Source: Amia ocellicauda
Taxonomy: Eukaryota > Chordata > Actinopteri > Amiiformes > Amiidae
Assembly: GCF_036373705.1 (NCBI RefSeq)
Contig: NC_089864.1
Span: 3,528,501-3,592,500, forward strand
Reading direction: 5' to 3'
DNA length: 64,000 bases
Position 1 is the stretch's first letter; each line of letters opens with the position of its first letter. Below, piece after piece: positions 34,082 to 45,570 of the stretch. The notes under the pieces were generated by a model, which was given only the letters and a program-made list of their open reading frames with translations, was not told the DNA's origin and did no database searches. The translations under genes were made by a program, and so were the position numbers.

Positions 34082-36137
34082 CTATGTAACACATTTTTTT
34101 GTCCCTGGGTAGTAAGTGTTATTTCCTAATTGCTTATGCCTCAAAAGTAAAGAAAATGGCTATTATTCCCCACAAACTTTGCTTTTGTGGCCAGGACAGT
34201 GATATTTTGAAATGTACCTATTTCCAATGAGAAAACGGGCAAATTTGTGTCTTTTCGTTCACATAAAGTCAGAAAAAAACAACATATGAATCCAAATGAA
34301 CATGTATTTATACTAAAGTAATACAAAAATGATTACAAAAGATTTAGAAGTGAGTAGTTTTTCGAGATTTATGATTATACTGTAAATCACTTTCACGAAT
34401 CACCCCCCAAATATAGTCTCCCATCATGTTCTCATTATACTGTCATTGGTAGCGGCATTCAAAGTCGAGTATATCCTGGTGGAAGTGCTCGCCTACGCTC
34501 CCATGTTCTCCTTGAATTTATCAAGATGAGCATCAAGGATATGGACTTTGATGGACATCCTACAGCCCATTGTGCCATAGTTCTTCACCAGAGTCTCCAC
34601 CAGCTCCACATAGTTTTCGGCCTTGTGATTGTCCAGGAAGCCCCGAACCACTGCGACAAAGGTGTTCCAAGCCACTTTCTCCTTACTAGTGAGCTTCTTG
34701 GGGAATTCATTGCAATCCAGCACCTTCTTTATCTGTGGTAAAGATAGCAGGGAAACTTGGTAAAACCACCTTGGAGACCCATCAGGAATGCCACCATTTT
34801 GAAGTCTCCTATGACCTCCCAGCCGTACTCATCATACTTCAAGGCGTCCAGCAAAGTCTTAATGCTGTTGTAATTCTCTTTGAGGTGCACCGAGTGAGCC
34901 AGGGGAAGAGACGGGTACTTGTTACCATTATGGAGCAGCATGGCTTTGAGGCTCCTGGATGACCTGTCAATGAAGAGGCGCCACTCATTCAGGTTACAGG
35001 CGATTCCGATTGCCTTGAACAGACTGGCACATTGTGACAGAAGCAGAGCCCATCTTGACGGGTGAAGAAGATGGAGAAACATTGGTGACGCTTCCTCTCA
35101 TCTGCAACTTGCACACTTTCATCCAACAAATTCCTCTGCTTGAGCCTAGATGTCAAAAGCTTGGCATTGGACTTGGTGAGACTAAAATCTCTAATCAAGT
35201 CGTTGAGGTCTTTTTGGTTGGGGTTGTATGGGTTTCTCTCCTCAGCTCCATCTACAACCTCTTCCTTGCTCTGTGACTTGCTGCTCTCTTCTAAAGATGG
35301 CTGCTCTCTCTCCAGAGGAGTAGGTATGGGGAGCTCATGGCAGTGTGGCCTCGCGGTGATGGATGAAGGAAGGTCCAGATACGTGATAGCAGGTGCATTC
35401 TTGCCAGTCCGACGTTTTGGAAGGGTTCACCATGCAGAAGTAGCAGTTGCTTGAGTGGTCAGTGGGTTCCCGCCAAATTCTTGGGATAGCGAACTCCATG
35501 GCTCTCTTTCCCCTCTGTACCATCCTACAAAAATACATTTATTTCACCCATGACTAATGTGTATCATTTTTCATACATATTTTTTCAATAACATTGAAAA
35601 TTGCAAAACATTTTAAAATAAAAAAAAATACAATTAATTTTTTTTAACAAATTTTATAACATAAAATTCTGAGCAACAATTGTCCATCTTACCTTCCAGA
35701 GTTTTTTTGCAGTGCTCCCAAGTGAAATGAGGTGACCAGGGTTTGTCTTGATTCCCGACAGGGATGTCGAAATATGCCTCTTAGCAGATGCTTCCACTGA
35801 GTACTTTATCGCTCCTATCTTGATAAATTGGCCGCAGACATAGCAAAATGAGTCTGCCGGATGCTTGCAGCCTCTTGATGCCATCTCAGAAAAATGCAGA
35901 TATGTATCCACTTAGGCAGCTGGAAATAAATTGAAATAGTGGGCTTAAGGCCCCTGTAATACTATTTATATTACTGGAAAGTTCTAGAAAGTTCTAGAAG
36001 TTACCCCAAGTTTACTCAGCACTGAATCTATCTGGAATGTTCTGGAAAATAGGTACATTTCAAAATATCCCTGTCCTGGTCACAAAAGCAAAGTTTGTGG
36101 GGAATAATAACAATTTTCTACATAGCATTGTTACATA
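34082..36137 (-). mobile_element. long-TIR element with Cys-rich protein, copy 1
   Basis: Left arm 34082-34271 (ctatgtaacac ... ataaagtc) and right arm about 36043-36137 (gtacatttcaaaatatccct ... gttacatag) are inverted repeats of up to 190 bp; the right arm lacks about 50 bp. The same ends bound the copy at 54072-55937. The arms enclose a two-exon - strand gene. The arrangement is that of a cut-and-paste DNA transposon, but I do not recognise the superfamily. A target duplication could not be settled. Confidence 0.75.
34445..35911 (-). pseudogene. Cys-rich, possibly RNase H-like transposase, copy 1 (broken)
   Basis: Exon 1 runs from about 35890 to 35693 (MASRGCKHPADSFCYVCGQF; a C-x2-C near the start), ending at a gtaaga donor. 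Exon 2 starts after the acceptor at about 35526 (FAIPRIWREPTDHSSNCYFC). Downstream frames read NDLIRDFSLTKSNAKLLTSR, FIDRSSRSLKAMLLHNG, GDFKMVAFLMGLQGGFTKFP, then after a deletion CNEFPKKLTSKEKVAWN and HILDAHLDKFKENMGA. The conserved D of FID, D of GDFK, a C-x2-C and a downstream GE-H motif (seen in copy 2) could form a DDE-type site; that is inference. Several frameshifts and a deletion of about 240 bp relative to copy 2 make it non-functional. Confidence 0.65.
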
Positions 36138-36199
36138 GCTCTGTACTGTGGCCATGATTGGGGGAAACAAATATCTTTATATAGATATATATGTTTGTG

Positions 36200-36423
36200 T
36201 GTGTGTGTGTGTGTTAGTGTTTGCTTGGAGATCATGTGACAATGCTTTGTTCAAAGTAACTATGTAACTTGTACTCTGAGTACTTTTTAAATTAGCTACT
36301 TTTTACTTTTACATTAGTAGTTTTCTATACCAGTACTTTTACTTCTACCTGAATAACATTTAATCAAAGTAACAGTACTTTTACTTGAGTAGGAATTTTT
36401 AAGTACTCTTTCCACCTCTTGTC
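36200..36423 (-). mobile_element. end of a 'tactttttacttttac' repeat (hAT-like)
   Basis: A (GT)n run is followed by gtactctgagtacttttt and a close of ttactttgattaaa-type repeats ending tttccacctctt. This is the usual sub-terminal pattern of a widespread fish hAT-type repeat, possibly the partner of the end at 26691. Confidence 0.45.
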
Positions 36424-37644
36424 ATAAACATATAATAACCAAGCTCTTATAACTGAATTATTCTTTTAAACAGGACCTAAATTAAACAGAGCTGTGTTTT
36501 TATAGCAATTTCATGAATCACTAGTACAGATCAATTACTATGGGCTCAATGCTCAATTATGTATATATTGCAGATGAAAGATAATGCTACGAAAGGTTAC
36601 TACAACAAGAGCTGCATTATCTATGAGCTCGGCTGCTGATACAACGAATCCTTTTTGTCATAACAATGATCGGGTTATCGAGCCTAAAAGTGTTCAAATT
36701 AGCCATAGAAAAATGGATCGTTAAAGAGGGCATGCGGTTGGCAATTGTCAGAGCTTCAAATAACTCTACAAAATATCCCCCAGAAAACGACACAAACAGA
36801 TTTGTACATCTGAAGGAAACACAGCTTTGTTATGTTTGTCTCTTCAGTTACTCATAGGATCTATACTTTGTGTCCAAAGTGACCTTGTTTTTATTTATTT
36901 CTCAGCAGGCGCTTCTTCCCAGCAACAGCTTACAGCCGTCACAAAAATACACTTCACAAAACAATTTCAAATGATCACTTACTTCCCTTATGCAGTGCTA
37001 CCCAGATAATGTGCTTTGAGCACTTTTAATGTGGCTTTACTGTAGTTTTACTGTGTTTTCCTATGGGTTCAGCAGTCCTAAAGTATAAAAGCACTGTGAA
37101 ATCGAGTCGGAAAACACTGCAAACTCTATGGTACAACCACAATAAAACAGTGTGCTACACGTATAGAAATCCTATGGCGCTCAAACAATCTTCCAGTGTA
37201 AACGTCTGTGAGGGAATTCCTGACACCTGATTCCTCACAACTCCAGCAGTAGTATCCCTTTTCTCAGGGATTACATGTAAGTTCGGCAATTAAACAACCC
37301 ATTCTGTATAGTTCCTAATGCCGCAAGTATCAGAGATCATGTCACTCACCCTTTATTATATGTGACCATGTTTTCTTCATGATAGAGAGTATAAAAGTGA
37401 AATCCAGTCGGAAAACACTGCAAACACGTACAGAAATCCTATGGCACTTGAACAACCTTCCAGGCTAAACGTCCATGAGGGAATTCCTGACACCTGAGTC
37501 CTGACGCTCTCACTGATTCAACTGCAGGTCCATCTCACATTGTTGAACTCCAGCAGTAGTAACCCTTTTCTCAGGGTTTGGCAATTAAACAACCCATTCT
37601 GTATAGTTCCTAATGCCGCAAGTATCACAGATCATGTCACTCAC

Positions 37645-37720
37645 CCTGGCTCTCTCCTCTCTCACAGCCCAGCGAGGTCAGCAGCAGAAGCAGAATGGGG
37701 AGAGAGCTGGCTCCTCTCAT
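37645..37720 (-). CDS. leader exon A (signal peptide)
   Basis: ATG at 37720, 76 coding nt, then a gtgagt donor, phase 1. It encodes MRGASSLPILLLLLTSLG and a short CERGESQ end: a Met-Arg start, a poly-Leu core and a small-residue cleavage region. It is nearly identical to leader D at 57646. It is the first leader upstream of unit A's stalk exons, though 11 kb of transposons lie between. Confidence 0.65.
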
Positions 37721-38165
37721 GCTGTCGGTGTCCAGTTCTCCCTTTTCTCTGCTGATACTAGACGGACACACTGCTCCAAAATACTGTGCTGCTGCTGTGC
37801 TAATACACTGTCGATAAGAGTGTCCCTATGCTGAACTGTCACTGCCTGTACTGAGATGACTCTCTGGCACACAGCTGACAACTACGACAAGAGCATTGGC
37901 CCTCTCGTGGGGCTGCAGAAAGGGGCTCTCCCTCAGTACCTCACTCCACTTGTGTGTGGAGCTGAAGTGCAGCTGAGGCTGAAGCACACGCAGGACAAAT
38001 GTCCCAGGCTGCCTTCTGCAGAAGAGTAAAAACACTTGTGAGTTTGAGGAATTGATTTTCGTCTTAATACTTCTCACAGTGCTTCTCAGAGAAGCCCGGC
38101 CTGATCTCTCCAGTGATGTGGCTTCACAGGAAAGGGAAATGTCACAACCGTAGATAGACCGCATA

Positions 38166-38169
38166 GTGT

Positions 38170-38240
<71 letters not shown>
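38166..38240. repeat. (GA)n microsatellite
   Basis: Long GA run between leader A and the inserted element. The inverted arm holds a shorter (CT)n run at 56640-56675. Confidence 0.95.
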
Positions 38241-38243
<3 letters not shown>

Positions 38244-38397
38244 CGGATCGTGGTGAAGGGAGGGAAGGGGAAGAAAAGATAGAGATACACTGGGACTGAC
38301 TGGACACTGTAGCTGTTTTTTCCTGTACACTATTTGACACAATAATAATCACAATTCAGGAGCCCACAGTATGTATTGCAGCATCTTTAAACCAGTA

Positions 38398-39328
38398 GTG
38401 TCACGGACGGTGTTAATGAGCTCTTTAATCACTATTACATTTATTTTTCACTTTATTTATTTAAGATAGTTGTGTGTATTTTGTTTTGATAATTATATTG
38501 ACCTGTATTTTGCTAGTATTTATCTTCACCTTATTGTTAAATTTTGTATTCATTTTTATTATTATGATTGTTTGCACGTGTGTAATTGGTTTCCTTTGAG
38601 CGAATCACCGCCGCACAACTCCACCTGCATTCCATCACCACACGTCCTCACTAATCACCCTGCCCTGGGAGAGGATCAAACAGAGCATCGGATACGAACA
38701 TGGGACATCTCCCTGCATTGGAAACAGGACAGCAGGCGAGCCGGCTGGCAGACGGGAGGGGAGGCGGGGCAGCAGGGTCACCACGGCACGGAAGGGCAAC
38801 AAGACAGACATGGTGCATGGCAGAGAGGGATGGATTCCTCCACAGGCTGCAGTGAGTGCACTTTTGGTTTCATTATTTCCACGGAGTGTGGAAGTACAGG
38901 GAAGCTTAAAACGCCAAGCTGCCAGGTTGATTTCCTGCCATTCTCCCCCCTCTCTCCCTTGGGCTTAATCTATTGGGGAAAGACATTGAACAGGAACCGA
39001 GTGTTTGCATACGGGACTTACTAACCTGGAGGCTGTGTTGCTGTGGGGTGTTTCTCCATGCAGTCGGCAGGGCAGCTGGAAACCTGCAAAGAGAGAAACC
39101 AGGAAGAAACAGGAAGGAACATTGTAAGGCGATTTTAGTTAAGTTTTATTGATTATTATTTTTCAAACTGTTTAATGATTGCAGACTTCATGCCCTGCTT
39201 TAATTTCTGTTCATTGGAATAAATACAACTTTCTTACATGGGGTGTGGTTGGTGGCACGAGTTCCCTCCCTTGTGTGGCGTGGTCGATACAGTGCTCCTC
39301 CTAAATTGGCCACCCTGAGCTGTGACAC
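38398..39328 (+). mobile_element. 931-bp insertion with GTGTCAC/GTGACAC ends
   Basis: The inverted arm near 56780 has the unoccupied site (ccagtaactcag in sense). Here it is split by 931 bp beginning gtgtcacggacgg and ending gctgtgacac, with TA on both sides. Internal features are LTR-like: a poly(A)-type gaataaatac near 39218 and TG...CA ends if one base is trimmed. It may be a solo LTR or a DNA element with a TA target; no coding frame is present. Confidence 0.75.
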
Positions 39329-40672
39329 TAACTCAACTCAACTTACAGCAAGAGTGTCCTCCTCACCTCAGGATGTCAGTATTACTCACTGTACTCAACA
39401 CAACAAAAAATCAATGAGAGAGAGAGGTTGTTGGGCTGCGGTGATGTGGAATGGGGAAGTGGATGGAACTTAGTATTATTATTTATGTACAATAAATTAT
39501 TAGTATTATTTCTTAGCAAATGCCCTGACCCTTTATCGATTTCTTCACTAACTCTTTACTTTTACTTTTTATTTTTATTTATTTTATTGTGTGGTTAAAT
39601 AGTTTTACTGAGGGGATAGAGATTCACTAAATGAAAATCCTAGAAGCCTTTTTCAGTGCTCTGTAGCGCCCCTGTCTGTAGTGGGGGGTGGAGGTACTGC
39701 AGCCAAGACCACTGGCTGAAAAATTGACTCTGATTCAGATAATAGTTACAGAGACAATGTTGCAGCTTCGACCACAAGAAGTAAGCAATGGAAAGAGAAG
39801 GGTAGCAAAGTCTATATAATAATGAAGAAAGGAGAAGTGGTGAGATCAGGATGTGTGTTTGTCTGAAGATGGACGCAACCTATATAAGGGCTGTACCTGC
39901 CACTGCCACGCTGCCTTGCAGACACACATCGTACCGGCCACATCGCGGGGGCTTGTAGTTTCAATCCATAGATACATTTTTATCTGAGTATGAAAGTTGT
40001 TATGTTAGACTGTGATGTGCTCTGTGACAACACAACTGCTCACAGTAAGTCTGTGTGTTTCCATAGGCCCAACTCTTGAACTTCCACACGGATCGAAGGC
40101 AATTGTATTAGTTTGCCAGGAGCAGCAGCCTGAATCACTGAGCATCCGGCACCACATATTATAAACAATGGGCACATCTTTATATGTTGGCTATAACACT
40201 CTTATTCATGGTTTATTACACACTTCATTCATTTAAGGTGTTTATGGACTGGTTACAGTTCTTGTTTTCCTTTGAATATTTACACAAGTTATAGCCCAAG
40301 GGAACATGAAGCTTCAGAGCAGGAAGTGTTCAATTTACACAGTGTTAACCTGCTCTCCTACCTGACTCTCCCCTCCTGACGTGACTTTGTACAAGCAAAT
40401 GTGAACATAGCCTTTGACAGCTGAGCCTGGGCTTTAAAGCGCACCATCAGCTCCACCACAACCTTCCTCATGACAACTCCACCACGCCCAAACCCACCCC
40501 AACCCCTCCACATTAGGAAACGCTAGTCTTGTGTCAGAGTCAGTTCAGTGCAGACCATCGGAACGGCGCCACAGAATAGGGCCACTCCTATAGACAGTGA
40601 ATTAGCAGAACATCTAGTATCTAGGATTCATCTAATATCAGTCAGAACAGGGGTGAACTGGACACCGACACC

Positions 40673-40737
40673 ATGACAGGAGCCAGCTCTCTCTCCACTC
40701 TCCTTCTGCTGCTGACCTAAGAGGGGAGACAGCCAGG
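40673..40737 (+). pseudogene. leader exon C, broken
   Basis: ATG at 40673 reads MTGASSLSTLLLLLT and then a stop codon. It has lost 11 nt relative to leader B (52962-53037) before the conserved gtgagt donor. It points rightwards, away from leader A. Confidence 0.8.
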
Positions 40738-41061
40738 GTGAGTGACACTGTGATTAATACAATGGAGTGTATATGTATTTTCATGTGTGTCTGATTTCCA
40801 TGTTGCTCAAAGCCCAGCTGGGGAAAACTTCCCAGAACAAGGCTGTATGGACAGCAGTTTGTCCCACTCCTGCCTCGGCACTGAGCTGCAGTATCAGTAA
40901 AGGAGTTTGATTCTGAAACTGGGCTGATCCAGGGAAACCAGTCATCAGCAATTAGTGCTCTGTATTATAAGGGTGGAGCTCAGCGGAGAAAAGGTGATTA
41001 ATGTTATATTTATGGGCAGTTCTTGGACAAAGGAGCAGGAAGGCAGAAGCTGGAACCCTAC

Positions 41062-41062
41062 C

Positions 41063-41118
<56 letters not shown>
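41062..41118. repeat. (TAA)n microsatellite
   Basis: About 19 units of AAT/TAA. Confidence 0.95.
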
Positions 41119-41123
<5 letters not shown>

Positions 41124-41459
41124 CTAAAGCTGTAGCTAACAAAATAAACATACATTTATATATATTTATATTTGGTTATTTGATTATTGTAAAAGCAAGA
41201 AGATGCTATCCACACACACACACCTCCCACAATCACATGCACAGTGTCTTGCACACAACGTATCCCTACGCTGATATGCAAGAGGAACTAGTCCCCAACA
41301 GGACTAATCCCATACAATTTGCCCTAAAACATCATACTAGATGAGAGCATACCCCTTTGACACACTACAATATACAATATGAGGTAGCATCTGTTTAGTG
41401 CAGTTTTAAACTCTCCGGCTGAACCGTGCTTCCCTTTATACCAGAAGCAGCCATCTTTA

Positions 41460-42010
41460 TTAGATCAGCAAGTGAGTATATTTGCTCACAGAGAGACAGT
41501 GGGGGTTTGTCCAGCTCCCTCTGCTAATCCGCACAGCCAATCAGCAGTCCCCTCAGCCCACTGCGGTCCGGTGATGTGGGGGACGACACTGAGTGAAAGA
41601 GTCTGTGACTGAACTGTGCCATCAAAGCTACCAAAACTAACTCACTTCCCTCAAACTTCAGTCAGGAGAAAAAATAAAGGACTACAGCAAGACTACTAAA
41701 AATAGACTTGTTTATTTCAGTTTAAACCAGTCACTTCAATCAGTCAATCAGCAGATGTGATCTGATCAGTGTCAGCAGTAACAGCATGTGTCACAGTGGC
41801 TAAAACATGTGAGGTTGCAGCTCCCAGCACTAAATTCACTGTCTGTACTGTTATCAGAAATCCGTCTAAGGTGCTCTGAACTCAACTCTATACCCATCCT
41901 GTTTTTACTGTTTAAGAGGAGCTTGGATTACAGGGTGAGTGAGACCCATCCGTGACCCATTTGTGGCCCATTTTCCAGCTCCTAAGCCAAGGAAAGCCAC
42001 GCCGACTCTC
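41460..42010 (+). repeat. receptor unit C remnant, + strand
   Basis: 41490-41600 matches, inverted, the intron next to the TM exon in units A and B (about 13540-13640 and 47590-47700), and 41935-42020 matches the stalk-exon flank at 47800-47890 (gtgagtgagacccatc ... cagctcccagttcactgagat). Exons themselves are not preserved, so this is a decayed + strand unit following leader C. Confidence 0.7.
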
Positions 42011-42877
42011 CTGCAGCTCCCAGTTCACTGAGATCGGTTACCCAATAAAAAATGTTAAACGCTAAAAGTTAGAGAGAGAGAGAAAGAGAGAGGTGCATGG
42101 ATTATTGAAAATCTGTACTGATATATCCAAACTTCGATTACAGAATGCATATATTAGAATACACATTAAGTCCAGTTACTTGATGTGGTTCTAAGTAACT
42201 ACACTGGTACTGATACACTGTAAGAAAGTGTTAACTAGGAAATCCTTAACTTGAGAACTGCTGTCATACGAATATATTTGAACAGGAATATGTAGGCTAA
42301 CCTGTATGGATACTGGCCTGTAGTACATTTGCCCTTCTGTTGCATATACCCCCATCTGGAATAAGCTGTTTATTTGTTCACTGGTGAGTGCATTGTCTTG
42401 TGTTAAAATTGCAGCCTAACTTTTCTGTTTCGTGTAAAACTTTACATTGACACGCATTGACACATTGCTGAACAAAAACTTAATATAAACTGACATTCAA
42501 AATCAACATATTTTTCTCTGCGGATGAACAATTTAATTTGTATGGATATTGGGATATATATACATTTTGTTACGTGCAGTGTATGCCTTCATTCAAACTC
42601 CATCATTGGTACCAATGTCATTGGTGTAGCGTAAGGTATAAAAAGATATAAATTCTCAAGTTTGTTAAAAACAAATCAAAGACAAATCACTTCCGTGACC
42701 AAATGAAAGAACATGGAATCGCATATGATAACACACAAATTGTTAAACAAAATTACAAACACATTGACTGCAATACCGGTTAAAAAGACAAAGGTGAGTC
42801 TCTCATTAGTATTGTTAGTTGGAGATTAAATAACTAATGCAGGTTAGTATTTAAGTCAAATAACTTCTCATAATATA

Positions 42878-44098
42878 CACTCACCTAAAGGATTATTAGG
42901 AACACCTGTTCAATTTCTCATTAATGCAATTATCTAACCAACCAATCACATGGCAGTTGCTTCAATGCATTTAGGGGTGTGGTCCTGGTCAAGACAATCT
43001 CCTGAACTCCAAACTGAATGTCTGAATGGGAAAGAAAGGTAATTTAAGCAATTTTGAGCGTGGCATGGTTGTTGGTGCCAGACGGGCCGGTCTGAGTATT
43101 TCACAATCTGCTCAGTTACTGGGATTTTCACGCACAACCATTTCTAGGGTTTACAAAGAATGGTGTGAAAAGGGAAAACCATCCAGTATGCGGCAGTCCT
43201 GTGGGCGAAAATGCCTTGTTGATGCTAGAGGTCAGAGGAGAATGGGCCGACTGATTCCAGCTGATAGAAGAGCAACTTTGACTGAAATAACCACTCGTTA
43301 CAACCGAGGTATGCAGCAAAGCATTTGTGAAGCCACAACACGTACAACCTTGAGGCGGATGGGCTACAACAGCAGAAGACCCCACCGGGTACCACTCATC
43401 TCCACTACAAATAGGAAAAAGAGGCTACAATTTGCACAAGCTCACCAAAATTGGACAGTTGAAGACTGGAAAAATGTTGCCTGGTCTGATGAGTCTCGAT
43501 TTCTGTTGAGACATTCAGATGGTAGAGTCAGAATTTGGCGTAAACAGAATGAGAACATGGATCCATCATGCCTTGTTACCACTGTGCAGGCTGGTGGTGG
43601 TGGTGTAATGGTGTGGGGGATGTTTTCTTGGCACACTTTAGGCCCCTTAGTGCCAATTGGGCATCGTTTAAATGCCACGGCCTACCTGAGCATTGTTTCT
43701 GACCATGTCCATCCCTTTATGACCACCATGTACCCATCCTCTGATGGCTACTTCCAGCAGGATTATGCACCATGTCACAAAGGTCGAATCATTTCAAATT
43801 GGTTTCTTGAACATGACAATGAGTTCACTGTACTAAACTGGCCCCCACAGTCACCAGATATCAACCCAATAGAGCATCTTTGGGATGTGGTGGAACGGGA
43901 GCTTCGTGCCCTGGATGTGCATCCCACAAATCTCCATCAACTGCAAGATGCTATCCTATCAATATGGGCCAACATTTCTAAAGAATGCTTTCAGCACCTT
44001 GTTGAATCAATGCCACGTAGAATTAAGGCAGTTCTGAAGGCGAAAGGGGGTCAAACACAGTATTAGTATGGTGTTCCTAATAATCCTTTAGGTGAGTG
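42878..44098 (+). mobile_element. Tc1-like transposon, copy 2 (intact frame)
   Basis: 1,221 bp with the same inverted ends as copy 1 and flanking TA dinucleotides (42876-42877 and 44099-44100). It inserted in unrelated sequence, so the two copies are separate transposition events. Confidence 0.97.
43026..44066 (+). CDS. Tc1/mariner-family transposase, 346 residues
   Basis: A complete frame from MGKKGNLSNFERGMVVGARR to the stop just before the right repeat, the usual length for Tc1 transposases. N-terminal half: two helix-turn-helix motifs of the paired type (ISQSAQLLGFSRTTISRVYK; TTRTTLRRMGYNSRRPHRV). C-terminal half: DDE catalytic domain with AWSDESRF, VMVWGMFSW, FQQDYAPCHKGRI and PPQSPDINPIEHLWD. 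The enzyme would bind the 28-bp ends and move the element into TA sites. QDY replaces QDN (copy 1) just after the second Asp; the effect on activity is unknown. This is the only intact transposase frame in the window. Confidence 0.93.
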   Translation: MGKKGNLSNFERGMVVGARRAGLSISQSAQLLGFSRTTISRVYKEWCEKGKPSSMRQSCGRKCLVDARGQRRMGRLIPADRRATLTEITTRYNRGMQQSICEATTRTTLRRMGYNSRRPHRVPLISTTNRKKRLQFAQAHQNWTVEDWKNVAWSDESRFLLRHSDGRVRIWRKQNENMDPSCLVTTVQAGGGGVMVWGMFSWHTLGPLVPIGHRLNATAYLSIVSDHVHPFMTTMYPSSDGYFQQDYAPCHKGRIISNWFLEHDNEFTVLNWPPQSPDINPIEHLWDVVERELRALDVHPTNLHQLQDAILSIWANISKECFQHLVESMPRRIKAVLKAKGGQTQY

Positions 44099-44103
44099 TA
44101 TAT

Positions 44104-44760
44104 CAGTCTCATTTCCGTTTGGGTGCCGAGAAATATTCTAGTGCCAGCCCCCAGTCTCCTATTAGAGGAGGCTCGACTTATGCCTGATGTCAATCCATGC
44201 CATCTTTTGGAAATGCCGTTTTGCCTCGGTTTGTAGCTCTGTTTCAAGATTTCGGCTCCTGCTTCAAAGGGATTTATGACTTCCAAGCCATATTCCCTAG
44301 ACATTTTCACAGCAGGGATTCCAAGCCATTTGGCCCATTCTAGGTCAGCTGACTCCCAAGGCTGTCACTTTGACGTAGAACAGTTCATGGGCCGATGAGC
44401 TCAGGAATTCTGATAACTTTGGGTGAGAAGTCTTCTTTAGATCAGAGCTCCAGCTAAGGGCTAACTTTACATTGGTCATGGGAAATACAACTCTTTCACA
44501 TATTTTCAGAAATGTGCACACCTCGTTGCTGTTCATGTTGGCAGGATCAGGCAGCACAAACATGGACAGTGCCTTTGTTGGATGGGATAAGTGTTGTGTA
44601 GATGCCATCCAGCCTTCATTTGCAATAGACAGTTCTTGCAGAATGTCCCTTCAGCAATCGCAAACAAACATTGGTGTCTGGACCATTTCCTTGTGCACAA
44701 TCTCAAGCAGGTCTGAGAGAATATTACTCTCAGTAACCCTGGTCTGGCAGTCATGTGTGT
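44104..44760 (-). pseudogene. unrecognised protein fragment, several frames
   Basis: Overlapping - strand frames read, in order, SNILSDLLEIVHKEMVQTP (about 44745-44690), STQHLSHPTKALSMFVLPDP, SNEVCTFLKICERVVFPMTN and SWSSDLKKTSHPKLSEFLSS, then a C-terminal piece with stops (44077-44310). Codon-level coherence across frameshifts suggests an old protein, probably from a transposable element. I do not recognise the family. Confidence 0.4.
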
Positions 44761-45560
44761 GTAACACAGTCACTTTTAGTGTTCATTTTGTTGATTTATT
44801 GTGTTATTCTTCATTTTATTTTTGCACTTTTATTCACTGATTTGGTTTTTATTTAATTTGTTAGACTTTTGAATTGGGGATTGGGTTCACCTGGGGATAG
44901 TTGTGAACAGCAATTTGACTCTATTGATGAGTTGGAAAGAACAGTATTGGTTGAAAAGAACTGGCTCCGCCCCTAAACACACCTAGCAGGGTTTAAAAAG
45001 GCAGATCCAGTTCAGTTAGTAGAAGCTGCCTGTCTGAGACTGCATGTTTTATATTGAAGGTTGGTTTGGGGTTATACAGGGTTTTGTGGGGGTTTTAATT
45101 GACAAATAACTTGAAAGCTGCCTGTCTGAGACTGCATGTTTTATATTGAAGGTTCTTGGTTCCTGTCCTGTCCTGGCTGTGTCGCTGTGTTGCTGTTATA
45201 CTGTGAGCCTTCACATGTGTGCCGAGTCTTGCTGATCCCACTTTGACCCATGCCCTATGGTGGAAAGAGCAAGCCATAAGAAAAGATTATTGGACTGAAC
45301 TCTGTCAGGACGGTGGACAGGCAGGCTGGAACCAAAGTGCAGCAGCTTTTATTTATTTTAATTGCTTTTATTTTTTAACTGGTTTTATTTATTTTAGTTG
45401 TCTCAGCCTTTTGTATTTTTAGTTTATTAGGGAGAACTACAGTACTCACCTCTAGTGCTCTCTAGCACCCCTGTCTGTAGTGGGGGGTACTATACAGCAC
45501 CAGTATCTGTAGGCAGATTTGGTGACATAATTGGGAAAACTAAATAGGCAAAAAAAAATG
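44760..45560. other. non-coding stretch with an internal duplication
   Basis: No gene seen. gctgcctgtctgagactgca and the following 18 bases occur twice (about 45025 and 45116). A TATA-like tttaaaaagg is near 44993. A fragment at 45450-45490 resembles 39655-39700. The layout could be an LTR remnant, but ends are not evident. Confidence 0.35.
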
Positions 45561-45570
45561 TTAGAGCTTT

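Larger units (their letters stand above)
36800..41000. repeat. inverted segmental duplication, arm 1 (leaders A and C)
   Basis: Runs of this segment match 52720-58300 in reverse order and orientation: 37280-38390 with 56790-58010, 39335-39600 with 56500-56760, and 39740-40980 with 52730-53900. It contains two divergent leader exons about 3 kb apart. Differences are mostly later insertions: 38398-39328 here, and 53925-55980 in the other arm. Confidence 0.9.

Noticed and set aside
40812..40980. Possible Ig V-like exon after leader C (VCPTPASALSCSISKGV), with an equivalent near 52720-52890 after leader B
   Set aside because: The frame stops right after the apparent Cys, the remaining V-domain landmarks (Trp, YxC) are missing, and the conservation is explained by the inverted duplication. 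It is more likely intron sequence.
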